Shown here: piece by piece, positions 31,355-38,640 of the stretch
Layout of the letters: every line of letters begins with the position of its first letter
Numbering within the stretch: the stretch's first letter is position 1
NCBI RefSeq assembly: GCF_001748285.1
Contig: NZ_BDGT01000024.1
Coordinates: 22,815-86,814 of the forward strand
Length of the DNA: 64,000 nucleotides
Direction: 5' to 3'
Source of the DNA: Thermogemmatispora onikobensis
GTDB taxonomy: Bacteria > Chloroflexota > Ktedonobacteria > Ktedonobacterales > Ktedonobacteraceae
The notes under the pieces: model-generated
What the model saw: only the letters and a program-made list of their open reading frames with translations
Database searches by the model: none
What the model was told of the DNA's origin: nothing
Translations under genes and position numbers: made by a program

Positions 31355-32539
31355 TCACTGGGGGCGAACCGGCTCAGGTCGGCGGCTGAAAGCCGCTGCC
31401 AGCCGCTGCTGGGTCACGAAGCGGGTGCGCAGTTGCCCGCAAGCAGCATCGATGTCGTCGCCCCGCTCGGCCCGGACGCTGTTGCTGACGCCGTGCTCGA
31501 AGAGGATCTCGCGGAAACGACGGATGGCTTCCGGCCCGGGCGGACGGTAGCCTGCCGCTGTCTTGTTGACTGGAATGCAGTTGACGTGCGCATACTGCTT
31601 GAGTGGAGACAACAGCTCGCCAAGCTGATGGGCACAAGCAGGACTATCGTTGACACCGGCCAGCAGGACATACTCGAACGTGATCTGCCTTCGCGTGGCG
31701 GCAATGTAGTCCTGACAGGCCGCCAGCACCTCGGCCAGCGGATATTTGCGGTTGACCGGCATCGTTTGCGCGCGCAGCTCGTCGTTGGGCGCATGCAGCG
31801 AGATGGCCAGGTTGACCTGCAGCCCCTCTTGACTAAGGCGCCGGATGCCGTGGGGCAGCCCTACGGTGGAGATGGTCATGTGCCGCGCGCCCAGGTTGAA
31901 GCCCTCGGCGCTGTTCAGGATGCGCAAGGCGTGGAGCACGTTGTCATAGTTATGCAGTGGCTCGCCCATGCCCATAAAGACCAGATTGGTGATGTGGTCG
32001 ATAGGCTGGCTGCCGGGCAGGCCGCGAGCACGCCAGGGGGCCGCCCGCAATTCGCGCGCGAAGTGCAGAACCTGGGCCACGATTTCCCCTGCACTCAAGT
32101 GCCGCTCAAATCCCATCTGGCCCGTAGCACAGAAGGTGCAGCCAAAAGCACAACCCGCCTGGCTGGAGACGCAGACGGTGGCGCGCGCGCTGCTCCCTCC
32201 CAGGGGTGGGTAAAGCATCAGCACCGATTCGATGAGGCGGCCATCGGCCAGCTCCAGCAGGATCTTGCGCGTGCGGTCATCCTTGGAGCGCTGCTCGCTG
32301 CGAACGATGACCTGGCCAATGGTGGCTTCGCGCGCCAGACGCTGCCGGAGGCGCAGAGGCAGGTCGCTCATAGCCTCGAAGTCCGTGACCAGGTGCTTGT
32401 AGATCCAGTTGTAGACCTGCCTGGCGCGATATGGCGGCTCCCCCAGTTCCTTGAACCAGACTTCAAGCTGCGTGAGGGTCAGCCCGAACAGGTCTTGCTG
32501 AGGAGCGCTTGTCTCTGTTGTTTTCCCCCTGATGCTCAT
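31355..32539 (-). CDS. rlmN: 23S rRNA (adenine-2503-C2)-methyltransferase RlmN
   Basis: Radical-SAM enzyme that methylates A2503 of 23S rRNA (and A37 of some tRNAs). ATG 32539 gives 394 residues. The CxxxCxxC cluster site is CAFGCTFC (about residues 130-137), followed by ATGQMGFERHL. Later: GMGEPLHNYDNV, GLPHGIRRLS, LAISLHAPND, and the second essential Cys near the C-terminus (GDDIDAACGQL). An upstream ATG at 32575 lies before the -10 box and is rejected. Confidence 0.94.
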   Translation of the reverse strand: MSIRGKTTETSAPQQDLFGLTLTQLEVWFKELGEPPYRARQVYNWIYKHLVTDFEAMSDLPLRLRQRLAREATIGQVIVRSEQRSKDDRTRKILLELADGRLIESVLMLYPPLGGSSARATVCVSSQAGCAFGCTFCATGQMGFERHLSAGEIVAQVLHFARELRAAPWRARGLPGSQPIDHITNLVFMGMGEPLHNYDNVLHALRILNSAEGFNLGARHMTISTVGLPHGIRRLSQEGLQVNLAISLHAPNDELRAQTMPVNRKYPLAEVLAACQDYIAATRRQITFEYVLLAGVNDSPACAHQLGELLSPLKQYAHVNCIPVNKTAAGYRPPGPEAIRRFREILFEHGVSNSVRAERGDDIDAACGQLRTRFVTQQRLAAAFSRRPEPVRPQ

Positions 32540-32545
32540 GCCTTC

Positions 32546-32575
32546 ATTATAGCATGTTGGTCTGCCCCAGGCCAA
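32546..32575 (-). promoter_or_regulatory. rlmN promoter, leaderless-type
   Basis: Minus strand: TTGGCC (32570-32575), 18 bases, TATAAT (32546-32551). The -10 ends six bases before the chosen ATG, so transcription should start at or next to the start codon. Confidence 0.65.
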
Positions 32576-32739
32576 GCCGCTAAGCCGCTGCCCCCCTGCT
32601 TGCCTTCCAGCCTCTTGCTTCCCAGGCTTCCGGCATCTTGGCTGTGACAGTGAGCCTGGAGCCTCGTTTGATTATATATCAGGAGGTTCAACTTTCTATT
32701 TCATTACTTCTCATTCATGATCTTGGGAGGAAGAAGTAA

Positions 32740-33258
32740 ATGTCTCTGTCGTTTAACTGGATCGATCTTGCCTTTCTGGCTACAGCCATTGTGCTGGTCA
32801 TCAATGGTTTCCATAATGGCCTTATTGCTAGCTTAATTAATCTGGTTGCGCTCCCGCTGGCCTTGGGTGTAGCCCTGCTCTTCGGTCCCACCTTCACCGC
32901 TGTGCTCGCTGGCAATGGTGCCGGAGCGGCGCCTCTGCTGGCCTATGCGCTGCTCTTCTTTGCTACTGTCGTTATCGTTCATATCATCACCACTCTCATT
33001 CGGGCCTTTGTGCACCGCATTCCAATGCTAGGTATTCTGGACGAGTTGCTCGGGATGGTCTTGGGTTTTGTTGAAGCCTGGCTCCTGTGGCTGGTTCTGT
33101 TACTGGCCTTGCATAACGTCCTCAGTGCCGTCCAGAATATACCGGCGGGTGATCTGAGTCAGTTCAGCGCCTGGCAGCGGGCTTACAACGAAGCCATTGC
33201 CCAGAGTCTCTTTGTGCATCTCAATCAGTGGCTACTTGGTCATCTATCTTTAAAGTAA
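32740..33258 (+). CDS. CvpA family membrane protein
   Basis: 172 residues, four predicted membrane helices. N-terminus NWIDLAFLATAIVLVINGFHNGLI carries the CvpA entry motif; the second half has LDELLGMVLGFVEAWLLW. CvpA proteins influence secretion and envelope integrity in other bacteria; exact role unknown. GGGAGGAAGAAG precedes ATG. Confidence 0.8.
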   Translation: MSLSFNWIDLAFLATAIVLVINGFHNGLIASLINLVALPLALGVALLFGPTFTAVLAGNGAGAAPLLAYALLFFATVVIVHIITTLIRAFVHRIPMLGILDELLGMVLGFVEAWLLWLVLLLALHNVLSAVQNIPAGDLSQFSAWQRAYNEAIAQSLFVHLNQWLLGHLSLK

Positions 33259-33353
33259 AGTAGGGTCTGGGGTGGTTGTGCCGGGCTGTCCGTTTACTGG
33301 CTGGGCTGGTCTGGCCTTCCTACCAGGCAGGGCAGGAGGCGCTGCCTCTGGGC

Positions 33354-33382
33354 TTGCGCTCTGCGGTCAAGGCGCATACAAT
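33354..33382 (+). promoter_or_regulatory. Putative hflX promoter
   Basis: TTGCGC (33354-33359), 17 bases, TACAAT (33377-33382), with the hflX ribosome site about 55 bases downstream. Moderate matches. Confidence 0.5.
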
Positions 33383-33426
33383 GTATAGTCAAGGGGTATT
33401 CTACGTATTCTAGAGCTGAGTAGATT

Positions 33427-34809
33427 TTGCTTGAACAAAGGAGGCATTTTACGGCAAGAAACGAGGCTGTGCTGATCAAGCAGAGAACCACGGAGGGGCC
33501 GGAGCGGGCCTTTCTCGTCGCGGTGGCCAGTGAGCGGCAGGAAACGCTCTGGAGCGCTGAGGATTCGCTCAACGAGCTGGAGGCCCTGGCCAGAACTGCC
33601 GGGGCCGAGGTAGTCGGCAAGATGCTGCAGCACCTGCGTCATCCTGATCCTGCTACCTATCTTGGTAAGGGAAAGGTCCAGGAGCTGGCTGCTCTGGAGC
33701 AGGAGCTGGGCTTTGATCTGGTGATTTTCGATGACGAGCTGTCACCCTCTCAGCAGCGCAATCTTGAAAAGGCTCTCAATGCGCGTGTGATCGATCGTAC
33801 GACACTGATTCTCGATATCTTTGCCCAGCATGCGCGGACGCGCGAGGGGCGCCTCCAGGTTGAGCTGGCGCAGCTGGAATATCGCCTGCCTCGCCTGAGC
33901 GGGCGTGGTGTTGAGCTGTCGCAGCAGGCTGGTGGCTCGCTTGGAGCGGTTGGCGTTGGCGGTGCTATTGGAGTCCGCGGCCCTGGTGAGACGCGGCTGG
34001 AGATCGATCGTCGCCGCATTCGCAATCGCCTGGCGGAGTTGCGTCGCGAGCTGGAGGAGGTGCGTGAGCAGCGCACGCTCCATCGTCGTCAGCGGGCGGC
34101 TTTGACAATGCCGGTGGTGGCAGTGGTGGGCTACACCAATGCTGGTAAGTCGACGCTCTTTAATGCTTTGAGTCAGGCCGATGTTCTGGTCGAAAACAAG
34201 CTGTTTGCGACGCTTGATCCGACGACGCGCCGCGTGGTGCTGCCGGGCAACCAGGAGGTCTTGCTGACGGATACGGTGGGTTTCATTCAGCGCCTGCCGA
34301 CGCGCCTGGTGGCTGCTTTCCGAGCCACGCTAGAGGAGGTGGTGGATGCCGATGTGCTGCTGGAGGTAGTGGATATCAGCCACGAGAATGCCATCGAGCA
34401 GAGCGAGACGGTCAACGAGGTCTTGCGCGAGCTGGAGGCCCATGAGAAGCCGCGGGTGACGGCCCTCAATAAGATCGATCTGCTGCCTGATCCCGATCGT
34501 GTTGATCCTTCGCTCTATCCCAATGCTGTGGTAGTCTCGGCGCTGCATGGCTGGGGTCTGGAGGCACTGCGTGAGAAGCTGGCCCAGGTGGTGGCTGAGC
34601 AGATGGTGCCTTTGCAGGTGCTTGTGCCTTACGCGCGCGGCGACCTGGTGGAACTCTTCCATCGTCGCGGGCGTGTCGAGCTAGAAGAGCATCGCGCCGA
34701 GGGGACACTCCTGGTCGGGCGCCTGCCCTTTGCCCTGGCTGGTTACTATGCGCCGTATCGCCTTCAGCAGCGCAGAGGCTTGCTCAGGGTCCCTAGCGTC
34801 CGCTCCTAG
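33427..34809 (+). CDS. hflX: GTPase HflX
   Basis: Ribosome-associated GTPase that splits stalled 70S ribosomes. Up to 460 residues. HflX N-domain with HPDPATYLGKGKVQEL and FDDELSPSQQRNLE, coiled-coil LAELRRELEEVREQR, G1 GYTNAGKSTLFNAL, G3 DTVGFIQRLP, G4 NKID. The open frame starts at TTG 33427 without a ribosome site. A perfect AAAGGAGG (33437-33444) lies inside and is six bases from an in-frame ACG (33451), the best-placed initiation codon; GTG 33469 is farther away. The start is therefore uncertain by up to 14 codons. Confidence 0.92.
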   Translation: MLEQRRHFTARNEAVLIKQRTTEGPERAFLVAVASERQETLWSAEDSLNELEALARTAGAEVVGKMLQHLRHPDPATYLGKGKVQELAALEQELGFDLVIFDDELSPSQQRNLEKALNARVIDRTTLILDIFAQHARTREGRLQVELAQLEYRLPRLSGRGVELSQQAGGSLGAVGVGGAIGVRGPGETRLEIDRRRIRNRLAELRRELEEVREQRTLHRRQRAALTMPVVAVVGYTNAGKSTLFNALSQADVLVENKLFATLDPTTRRVVLPGNQEVLLTDTVGFIQRLPTRLVAAFRATLEEVVDADVLLEVVDISHENAIEQSETVNEVLRELEAHEKPRVTALNKIDLLPDPDRVDPSLYPNAVVVSALHGWGLEALREKLAQVVAEQMVPLQVLVPYARGDLVELFHRRGRVELEEHRAEGTLLVGRLPFALAGYYAPYRLQQRRGLLRVPSVRS

Positions 34810-34926
34810 CCGATGCCCTAATGAGGGGTGAATGGGAAAGCAAGAAGAGACTGTTCCTGGAAAGGTGCCTTCCACTGCCCTAAGCTGGTGAGCTGGGCGG
34901 GGGAGATAGGCTTGCGCTTGCTCAGC

Positions 34927-36081
34927 TCAGGTCTGCTTGCTTTTCAACTCCTGGATGACCCGATACAGCTCATCGGCGATCTCCTTCATGGCTGCGTCGC
35001 GGTCCCTGCTTTCCGTGATAGGTTGCCCGGAGCGCGGCAGGGCCTGCAGCTTGCCGAAGGGAGAGTTGGCCAGCTCCACAGTTGGCCGCAACTTGATCGG
35101 GATGATGCGCGCCGTGCCGGCCTCGTGGCGCTGCATGGCCCGCTGCATTTCTTCGTTGTAGCATTGGTCGGAGCTCATGTAATCAGGACTGATAAGTAAC
35201 AGAATGATATCCGCCTGCTCTAGCAGGCGCTGGCTCTCGCTCCGTTCACGTCCCGCGCTTAGCTGCTCGCTGTGGTAGCTTTCGATCAGTTGATTGCGTC
35301 TAAAGGAAGCCAGCTGCTTCTCAAGTTCCTCTCTCAGTTTGCGATCCCGCTGGCTGCCTGAGTAGGATATAAAGACTTTGAGGGCTTTAGTGTTCTGCTG
35401 GAGCAGCGGCTGATACTGGGGACAGCACTGTCCGAGGCGCTGACGTTGCTCGACTGAGAGAAGCTCCAGCCAGCGGCGGTTTTGCCGGTGTGTGGCCAAT
35501 TGATGATTGACAAGATCAGGAAGCTGAGCAAGGATGACGCGCGCCTGCAGACCCTGGCCCCCGCGCTCGCTATGGAGGCCCAGCGAGAACTGGATCATAC
35601 CGCAGACGCAGCCGCTTTCCCGGTCGAGCAGCGGGGCGCCGCTCATGCCGGGATCGACCGGCCCGCGTTGGAAGGTGATCCACTGGTTCCGCTCACCGGC
35701 TGGTCCGGCGGCGTCGAAAATGAAAGAGGTGCCTCCAGGCACTGAGCCTGGGTAACCATAGGTGTACAGGCTGCTGTAGGGCTGAGCCTCACCGCAGAGT
35801 AAGACACAAGGATGATCCTCAAGAGGGACCGTTAACAGCGCCAGATCCCGATCCGGGGACGAGTCATCAGCAGGCACTGTAGTGATGGCCGCCTCGTAAT
35901 ATCTCTCCTGCCAGTAGATCTGGAGGCTGGAAGTTGCCTTGTGAGCAGATGGGATGACGTGGGCGCAGGTCAGAATCAGGCCCGGCCCCACAAAGAAGCC
36001 TGTACCCCTGGGATTATGGGCGGCGTCGATGCGAACAGTGGCCCGCTGGAGGAGCGCCGCTAAGTCGTCGATCATGTCCAT
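34927..36081 (-). CDS. Trypsin-like protease fused to a TIR domain
   Basis: 384 residues. N-terminal serine-protease fold with catalytic triad His41 (LTCAHVI), Asp79 (PDRDLALL) and Ser147 (PGMSGAPLL). A short helical linker (about 190-232, WLELLSVEQRQRLGQCC) resembles effector-associated adaptor domains. The C-terminal TIR domain (about 235-375) starts KVFISYSGSQRD, has LIESYHSEQLSAG and IILLLISPDYMSSDQC. Glu310/311 after the Cys is where TIR NADases keep their catalytic Glu. No secretion signal, so cytoplasmic. Likely a conflict or death effector in which protease and NAD-cleaving (or signalling) activities are linked. Function inferred from domains only. Confidence 0.85.
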   Translation of the reverse strand: MDMIDDLAALLQRATVRIDAAHNPRGTGFFVGPGLILTCAHVIPSAHKATSSLQIYWQERYYEAAITTVPADDSSPDRDLALLTVPLEDHPCVLLCGEAQPYSSLYTYGYPGSVPGGTSFIFDAAGPAGERNQWITFQRGPVDPGMSGAPLLDRESGCVCGMIQFSLGLHSERGGQGLQARVILAQLPDLVNHQLATHRQNRRWLELLSVEQRQRLGQCCPQYQPLLQQNTKALKVFISYSGSQRDRKLREELEKQLASFRRNQLIESYHSEQLSAGRERSESQRLLEQADIILLLISPDYMSSDQCYNEEMQRAMQRHEAGTARIIPIKLRPTVELANSPFGKLQALPRSGQPITESRDRDAAMKEIADELYRVIQELKSKQT

Positions 36082-36099
36082 TTGTTCCTCTTAGCGCAG

Positions 36100-36105
36100 A
36101 TTATA
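36100..36105 (-). promoter_or_regulatory. -10 box upstream of the trypsin-TIR gene
   Basis: TATAAT on the minus strand, about 19 bases before ATG, with AGAGGAAC between. No good -35 at 17-18 bases, so the promoter may need an activator or alternative sigma factor. Confidence 0.45.
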
Positions 36106-36329
36106 GCGAATGGCAGGAGAGCTGCTTCTATTCTAAAGCAGAATCCTGCTCTTCGTAAAGGTCGCTTTTGTTGCTGTCGGACGGAAGCGAACGTGCTCCC
36201 TGGGGAGGCCAGGCCGCAGGATTGCTGGCTCTCAGCAGAAGAGACATGGACGCCCATGAGGAAAGCGTGCTAGACTAGGACTCAAAGCACCAGGATAAGA
36301 AGAGAAGAAGCAAGAAGGAGGCGCAAAGC

Positions 36330-37355
36330 GTGTATCCCTGGTCGCACGACTTCAAAGGGCGCTTTGACGAAGTGACCTTTGAGAGCCAGGTGCTCAAGAG
36401 CAATCCTCTAGGTGACCCCTATCAGCGCCCGCTCTGGATCTATCTGCCGCCCGGCTACGACGAGCAGCCAGAGCGGCGCTATCCCAGCATCTATTTGATT
36501 CAGGGGCTGACGGGCCAGCTTGACATGTGGCGCAATCGCTCGGCCTTCCGGCGCAACTTCCCGGAGCTGGCCGACGAGCTGTTTGCCAAAGGGGAAGCTC
36601 CGCCGTGCATCCTCGTCTGGGTCGACTGCTGGACCTCTCTGGGAGGAAGCCAGTTCCTGGATTCACCCGCTGTCGGACACTACCACACCTATCTCTGCGA
36701 TGAAATCGTCCCTTGGGTCGATGCCCACTATCGGACGCTGGCAGCGCGCGAACATCGGGGAATCGCCGGCAAGTCCAGCGGTGGCTACGGCGCGATGGTC
36801 ACTCCCATGCTACGACCAGATCTGTGGGGGGGCCTGGCAACCCACGCTGGTGACGCCCTCTTTGAGGTCTGTTATCAGCGCGACTTTGCCAGGGTGGCGC
36901 GGGCCTTGCGCGATCACTATGGCGGCTCATACGAACGCTTCTGGCAGGACTTCCGCAGCCGTCCGGCCTTCTCCAAAGAGGGCGATGCCGATCTGCTCAA
37001 TATCTGGTGTATGGCTGCCTGCTACTCGGCGGATATGGATGGTACGGTGCATCTGCCTTTCGATATCGCCACCGGTCAGCTGGTTCCCGATGTCTGGGAG
37101 CGCTGGCTGGCCTGGGACCCGGTACGGATGGTGCCTTTGCACGCCGAGGCGCTGCGCTCGCTGCGGGCGGTCTATATCGATGCGGGCAAGCGCGATGAGT
37201 ACTATCTCGACCTGGGAGCCGAGGCGTTCCGCCGGGCCCTGGCCGAGATTGGCGTCACCGATGTCTTCTTTGAGCTGTTCGATGGACGTCATGGCGGAAT
37301 CGAGTATCGCTATCCGCTGAGCCTGAAATATCTGGCCGAACGGCTTTCCCCATAG
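36330..37355 (+). CDS. Esterase-family alpha/beta hydrolase
   Basis: 341 residues from GTG 36330, with AGAAGGAGG upstream. Putative-esterase (Esterase D/enterochelin esterase-like) fold: LDMWRNRSAFRRNF, IAGKSSGGYGAMVTPML with the nucleophile Ser in GKSSGG, and the His in FDGRHGGIEYRYP; a C-terminal Asp in IDAGKRDEYYLD is the acid candidate. No signal peptide seen. Divergent from the trypsin-TIR gene. Substrate unknown. Confidence 0.83.
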   Translation: MYPWSHDFKGRFDEVTFESQVLKSNPLGDPYQRPLWIYLPPGYDEQPERRYPSIYLIQGLTGQLDMWRNRSAFRRNFPELADELFAKGEAPPCILVWVDCWTSLGGSQFLDSPAVGHYHTYLCDEIVPWVDAHYRTLAAREHRGIAGKSSGGYGAMVTPMLRPDLWGGLATHAGDALFEVCYQRDFARVARALRDHYGGSYERFWQDFRSRPAFSKEGDADLLNIWCMAACYSADMDGTVHLPFDIATGQLVPDVWERWLAWDPVRMVPLHAEALRSLRAVYIDAGKRDEYYLDLGAEAFRRALAEIGVTDVFFELFDGRHGGIEYRYPLSLKYLAERLSP

Positions 37356-37506
37356 CCAGCGCCAGCGAAGGGAGCAACTCCCTTCGCCACGGCTGCCAGC
37401 CCCGCAGCAGGACCGGACGAAATCCCAGGTTGGCGCTGGACCCGCGAGCGTACGCTCGCTTGCGCAGCCGGCTGGCCGATAGACAAGGCGGCTGGCCAGA
37501 CCAGGT

Positions 37507-38157
37507 TTAGACGCCAAGCGGCTCGCGCAGGTGTCGCCGGGCGGCGCTTAAGGCGGAGCGATAGCGCTTAAGCTCAGCCTGACTCTGGGGAGACGGTACC
37601 TGCTCGGGGTCCAAACCCGCCTTGCGCAGCGCCGCGATCACTGGCCGGAGTTCAAGACTGTGCTCGCGGATGCACCAGAGCACCGCTTTCCGTTCACCGG
37701 CTGATAGACTTTGAATGGCCTGAATGTAAAGGGCAAGACGCTCTTCAGGAAAATCTTGTAGCTCACACTCATAGGCTGGATCACGATCTCCCTCATTGGT
37801 AGCTGCACACTGCTCGCTGAGGGCAAGAACCTCCGGCTGCTCGGCCTCTAGCGGAAGAAGCAGCGGACGGCGACGGAGGCGCCGACAGGCATCACGTGCG
37901 CGATTTCGCACGATGACACGGATCAGTAAAGCAGGTCTGCACAGTGGCCCTTTTCGACTGACTTTCCAGAGAGCGATACGCACCTCCTGGCATTCGTCCT
38001 GATAGAGTGCTTCCAGATCTTCCCTCTTGCTATGACCGATACGCGAGAAGTCGTGACGTACCTGGGCCACAACCTGAGCGTCACAGGCACGTAGTAGGGC
38101 GTTATCCTCAGAGTCGCTGTCGTCAGCAGAAACTCCAAACGAAATTGCTGGGTTCAC
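37507..38157 (-). CDS. Sigma-70-like (ECF-type) factor, divergent
   Basis: 216 residues from GTG 38157, with GGAGGGG seven bases upstream. A sigma region-2-like segment is visible (about 45-95: REDLEALYQDECQEVRIALW, ALLIRVIVRNRARDACRRLRRR). The C-terminal half (about 140-210) is helical but lacks a clear region-4 HTH; SAGERKAVLWCIREHS resembles its first helix. Could be an unusual sigma factor or a regulator derived from one. Convergent with the esterase gene and divergent from the large STAND gene. Confidence 0.6.
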   Translation of the reverse strand: MNPAISFGVSADDSDSEDNALLRACDAQVVAQVRHDFSRIGHSKREDLEALYQDECQEVRIALWKVSRKGPLCRPALLIRVIVRNRARDACRRLRRRPLLLPLEAEQPEVLALSEQCAATNEGDRDPAYECELQDFPEERLALYIQAIQSLSAGERKAVLWCIREHSLELRPVIAALRKAGLDPEQVPSPQSQAELKRYRSALSAARRHLREPLGV

Positions 38158-38640
38158 AGTACCCCTCCTTCAGGAACAAACAAAGAAGCAAGCCTACAAA
38201 ATGCAAGCTCTCTCTAGATGTGGAGCCGGCCAGTCTAACTATGTCCCACGCGGGTCAGATTCTGTTGCTCGGTTCGCTCTGTCTCTCAAGAGAGATGACC
38301 AGCAAGCAATGAGTTCGACAGGAGAAGGAGCAGCCCTGCTCAGGTTGACCTGTGGCGAGATAGCCAGAGCGGAGGAGCTGAGCCTGTTGTTCGCCAGTTC
38401 CACAGCCTGACCTGAGAGGATAGTGAACACCATAACGTTCTATAAAGAACAGTATACAGTGTTCAGCCATGTTTTTCAAGAGGATAGGGAGGGAAATTTG
38501 ATGAACGATTGTTCAGTAATGTACAATTGAGCAAGATGAGAACGCTGTTCCCCTTTACAGGCGTGCACTTCTGTTCTATACTACCCAGTGGAACAGTCAA
38601 CGTAACCCGCCGTGGTGGGTAGAGCAGAGAGGAGGCAGCA
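38158..38640. promoter_or_regulatory. Divergent regulatory region with GAAC/GTTC inverted-repeat array
   Basis: 483 bases between the sigma-like gene and the STAND gene. GAAC occurs at 38425, 38447, 38503, 38540 and 38591; GTTC at 38437, 38461, 38511, 38547 and 38573. Neighbours pair as palindromes, the cleanest being TGAACGATTGTTCA (38502-38515), GTTCTATAAAGAAC (38437-38450) and GAACGCTGTTC (38540-38550). The array likely binds a dimeric regulator, perhaps the HTH domain of the gene it controls. Confidence 0.75.
38554..38582 (+). promoter_or_regulatory. Promoter of the HTH/NB-ARC/WD40 gene
   Basis: TTTACA (38554-38559), 17 bases, TATACT (38577-38582). Expected start near 38589, about 50 bases before ATG. 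One palindrome ends four bases before the -35, and a TGTTC/GGAACA pair brackets the -10 and start site. Confidence 0.75.

Noticed and set aside
31433..32647. 404-codon plus-strand frame opposite rlmN
   Set aside because: Antisense of a conserved enzyme, no motifs.
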